DNA of 7,193 bases from Candidatus Aquidulcis sp. (lineage in GTDB: Bacteria; Chloroflexota; Anaerolineae; Anaerolineales; E44-bin32), in the NCBI GenBank assembly GCA_020723365.1, contig DYJB01000143.1:1-7193 (forward strand), written 5' to 3'. Each line of letters opens with the position of its first letter. Position 1 is the stretch's first letter. Both the position numbers and the translations under genes were made by a program. This document shows, one piece after another, positions 5,693 through 7,193 of the stretch. The notes below the pieces were generated by a model, which ran no database searches, was not told the origin of the DNA, and saw nothing but the letters and a program-made list of their open reading frames with translations.

Positions 5693-6823
5693 TCAGCCGC
5701 CGAGATAGACGCAGCCGCGGCTGTCTGCCGGGCGTGCACCTGCGTCGGCCAGGTCGACTTCGATCCCGGCTCCCGGTTCCACTTCCCCGATGACCCAGGC
5801 AGCGATATCCTGCGCCCGCGCCTCATCAAGGTAGGAGTCCAAGGCCTCGGGCGGCAGGCACAGCAACAGCCCCCCGGACGTCTGGGCGTCAAAGAGGAGC
5901 ATGCGTGCGTACTCATCGATGGCTTCATCGAACCGCACGCCAGGAGCGAAGAAGAGCCGGTTGTCGGCGGAACCGCCCGGGATGAAGCCGCGCTGCACGT
6001 ACTTCTCTGCGCCAGCCAGGAGCGGCAAGGCGCGCAGGTGGAAGTGCAGCGATACGGCGGAGGCCTCGGCCATCTCGCTGGCGTGACCCAGCAGCCCATA
6101 GCCGGTGATATCGGTGGCTCCCCGCACAGCGTGCATCACGGCCAGGTTGGAGGCATCGGCGTTCAGCCGGCTCATCCACTGCACGGCCTGGGCGAGGTCC
6201 TGCGGATCCACGGCGCCGCGCTTGAGGGCCGTCGTGGTCACACCGGTGCCGAGCGGCTTGGTGAGGATGAGCATGTCCCCGGGACGCGCCCCGGCCTTGG
6301 TCATCAGCTGGGCGGGGTCCGCCAGGCCGACCGCCACCAGCCCGACCTTCGGCTCCTTGTCCTGCACGGTGTGGCCGCCGGCCAGCACGGCGCCTGCCTC
6401 GCGCACCTTCTCCGCCCCGCCCCGCAGGATCTCGCCGATGAGCTCCACCGGCAGGTCCGGCGGTACGGCCGCCACGTTGAGCGCCAGGATGGGGCGGGCG
6501 CCCATGGCGTACAGGTCAGAGAGGGCGTTGGCCGCCGCGATGGCGCCGTAGTCGTAGGCATCGTCGACCACCGGCGTGAAGAAGTCGGTCGTCACCACCA
6601 GGGCCCGATGATCGTCCAGCCGCCAGACGGCGGCGTCGTCCGGCGCGGCAAGGCCGACCAGCAGATCCGGGTAGTCTGCGGGCCGGAAGAGGTCTTGCAG
6701 GGGGCGCACGACCTGCGCCAGCGTCTCCGCGTTAAGCTTCGACGCTCAGCCGGCGCAGGAGGACAGGCTGGTCAATCGCACCTGTCGCCCGCTCGTCGCC
6801 CTTGGCGTGGGCTGTTCAGTCAC
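5693..6823 (-). CDS. selD: selenophosphate synthetase (selenide, water dikinase), selenocysteine-containing, read through in-frame TGA
   Basis: Makes monoselenophosphate from selenide and ATP, the selenium donor for Sec-tRNA and 2-selenouridine. Counting from GTG 6823 the protein has 376 residues with one in-frame TGA as residue 26. The N-terminus reads VRLTSLSSCAG-U-ASKL: the TGA occupies the catalytic Cys/Sec position and K29, three residues on, matches the essential Lys (C17/K20 in E. coli SelD). Mg/ATP residues follow: DDAAV (62-66), TTDFFTP (79-85), NALSDLYAMG (99-108), AGGHT (148-152) and TDITGYGLLGH (237-247). The C-terminal TSGGLLL (285-291) is also typical. GTG 6823 was chosen because AGGAG (6835-6831) lies 7 nt upstream. 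A conventional caller would start at GTG 6709 and lose the active-site loop. A nonsense mutation is unlikely, given the exact position and the SECIS-like hairpin. Confidence 0.92.
6703..6719 (-). promoter_or_regulatory. bacterial SECIS-like hairpin in selD
   Basis: On the minus strand GGCGCA-GGTCG-TGCGCC forms a perfect 6-bp stem with a 5-nt loop. The first loop base is the 33rd nucleotide after the TGA, within the roughly 16-37 nt spacing I recall for bacterial SECIS elements. The apical GCA-GGUC-n-UGC resembles the SelB-binding tip of the E. coli fdhF SECIS. A second stem, AGCGTC/GACGCT (6746-6741 and 6725-6720), abuts it directly and begins with the A of the TGA, so the two could stack coaxially. 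SelB recognition is inferred, not shown. Confidence 0.75.
6746..6748 (-). other. in-frame TGA read as selenocysteine (residue 26 of SelD)
   Basis: This TGA lies between GGC (Gly25) and GCG (Ala27) in the SelD frame, at the family's catalytic Cys/Sec. In-frame family sequence continues on both sides: RLTSLSSCAG before, ASKLNAETLAQV after. The regulator, SanA-like, HD, LysM, mdh and selD genes all terminate with TGA, so decoding here must depend on context. Confidence 0.88.
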
Positions 6824-6830
6824 ACACACA

Positions 6831-6835
6831 CTCCT
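6831..6835 (-). promoter_or_regulatory. ribosome-binding site of selD
   Basis: AGGAG on the minus strand, 7 nt before GTG 6823. The spacer is part of a (TG)5 run (6830-6821) whose last GTG is the start. An in-frame GTG at 6829 would lie only 1 nt from the site and is less likely. Confidence 0.7.
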
Positions 6836-6848
6836 GGCGAACAGAAGA

Positions 6849-6877
6849 ATTGTAGACACGCGCCCGAAGCGTGTCAA
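6849..6877 (-). promoter_or_regulatory. sigma70-type promoter of selD
   Basis: Minus strand TTGACA (6877-6872), a 17-bp spacer, then TACAAT (6854-6849). Transcription should begin near 6842, leaving about 19 nt before GTG 6823 with AGGAG inside. The promoter fits the upstream start and not the internal GTG 6709, which would have a leader of about 130 nt. Confidence 0.82.
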
Positions 6878-7193
6878 CGGATCCGAGCTTGCAGGTGGGC
6901 CGAGGGCCCCAGGAGCGTCATGCTCCGGGCCTCCCTCCCGGCCCTCGGCCGCGATGCCGAGGCCCGTCAGCGCCCTGTGACTCGGTGACCATTGCCACCC
7001 CGCCCGCTGGTCCGCCTCGAATCGGGGATCTTCCCGGCGAAGGGCATACGCGCAGGGCAAGCGGAGAGTGGCGCGGCAAGGGCGATCCCTGCGGTGAGAC
7101 CACCTCGCGTGCGGTACGCCATCCTATGTGCTTGCCGGAATGTCCATTGAGGCCGCCAATGGCCAGCCAGCGTCTGAGTTCGTGACCCGCAAT
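6878..7193. other. intergenic region upstream of selD, no gene supported
   Basis: Open frames on both strands give no recognisable protein, and I find no tRNA cloverleaf; in particular no selC-like TTCAAA anticodon loop. The left part holds the nested inverted repeats listed separately. CCATTG/CAATGG (7144-7149, 7157-7162) forms a small 6-bp hairpin near the right edge. Confidence 0.55.
6898..6962. repeat. nested, mutually exclusive inverted repeats upstream of the selD promoter
   Basis: GGCCGAGGGCC (6898-6908) is the exact reverse complement of GGCCCTCGGCC (6940-6950), an 11-bp arm pair. The left arm also joins a competing hairpin: GGCCC (6905-6909) plus GGAGC (6912-6916) pair with GCTCC plus GGGCC (6922-6931) across a 5-nt loop and a 2-nt bulge. 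The right arm can instead pair as CCTCGGC (6943-6949) with GCCGAGG (6956-6962). No T-run follows on either strand. It could be a terminator remnant, an alternative-fold RNA or a protein site. Confidence 0.5.

Noticed and set aside
5693..6709. Short selD starting at GTG 6709
   Set aside because: It would lack the catalytic Cys/Sec and Lys, and has no ribosome site of comparable quality. The upstream frame restores both across the TGA.
6746..6748. Nonsense mutation or sequencing error making selD a pseudogene
   Set aside because: The stop lies exactly on the catalytic Cys/Sec codon, the rest of the frame is intact with all key residues, and a SECIS-like hairpin follows.
5054..6988. Plus-strand open frame of 644 codons antisense to mdh and selD, the longest in the window
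   Set aside because: It runs across two well-recognised minus-strand genes and the selD promoter. Its translation has no family motif and a composition typical of GC-rich antisense frames.
7005..7035. T-arm-like CCGCCTCGAATCGGGG suggesting a tRNA
   Set aside because: The arms do not pair well, and no acceptor stem, anticodon arm or CCA end can be built around it on either strand.
6746..7060. Independent 104-residue protein ending in LTSLSSCAG at the TGA
   Set aside because: Its C-terminal end is the N-terminus of SelD before the Sec codon; the upstream part lies before the selD promoter and start and looks non-coding.

Overview
The window is GC-rich, densely packed bacterial DNA with seven protein genes: one partial and six complete. 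I recognise no mobile element, CRISPR array, rRNA or tRNA. The gene set suggests a Chloroflexota (Anaerolineae-like) bacterium: a zinc-ribbon/TM/Thr-Pro-linker/double-LysM envelope protein, a GntR-FCD regulator joined to a fused 2-oxoacid:ferredoxin oxidoreductase subunit, an NAD malate dehydrogenase, and extended -10 promoters of the form TGGTAnAAT. This assignment is inference only.

Layout. Positions 1-1344 (minus strand) hold an operon. A strong sigma70-type promoter (1316-1344) drives an FCD-type regulator (519-1286), whose stop overlaps by 4 bp the start of a korA-like gene that runs off the left edge. A 14-bp inverted repeat lies at the predicted transcription start and looks like an autoregulatory operator. 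About 780 bp (1345-2126) follow with no convincing gene. On the plus strand come a SanA/YdcF-type DUF218 membrane protein (2142-2816), an HD-domain phosphohydrolase (2806-3375, GTG start inside the end of the previous gene) and, from its own promoter, the LysM protein (3455-4600). A perfect 12-bp hairpin (4626-4653) separates this group from a convergent minus-strand pair: malate dehydrogenase (4679-5605) and, upstream of it, selD (5693-6823). The last 316 bp (6878-7193) hold structured DNA but no gene I can support.

The main result is selD. Read conventionally, selenophosphate synthetase seems to start at a GTG at 6709 and lacks its catalytic N-terminus. The same frame continues upstream through one in-frame TGA (6746-6748) into a correct SelD N-terminus. 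That TGA sits exactly at the catalytic Cys/Sec position (CAG-U-ASK, with the Lys three residues later). It is followed by a 6-bp hairpin with a GGTCG loop resembling a bacterial SECIS element. Upstream are a GTG start at 6823 with AGGAG seven bases before it, and a TTGACA-17-TACAAT promoter. SelD is therefore probably itself a selenoprotein here, and the organism should make and insert selenocysteine. All six complete genes, including selD, also end in TGA, so UGA has not simply been reassigned genome-wide.
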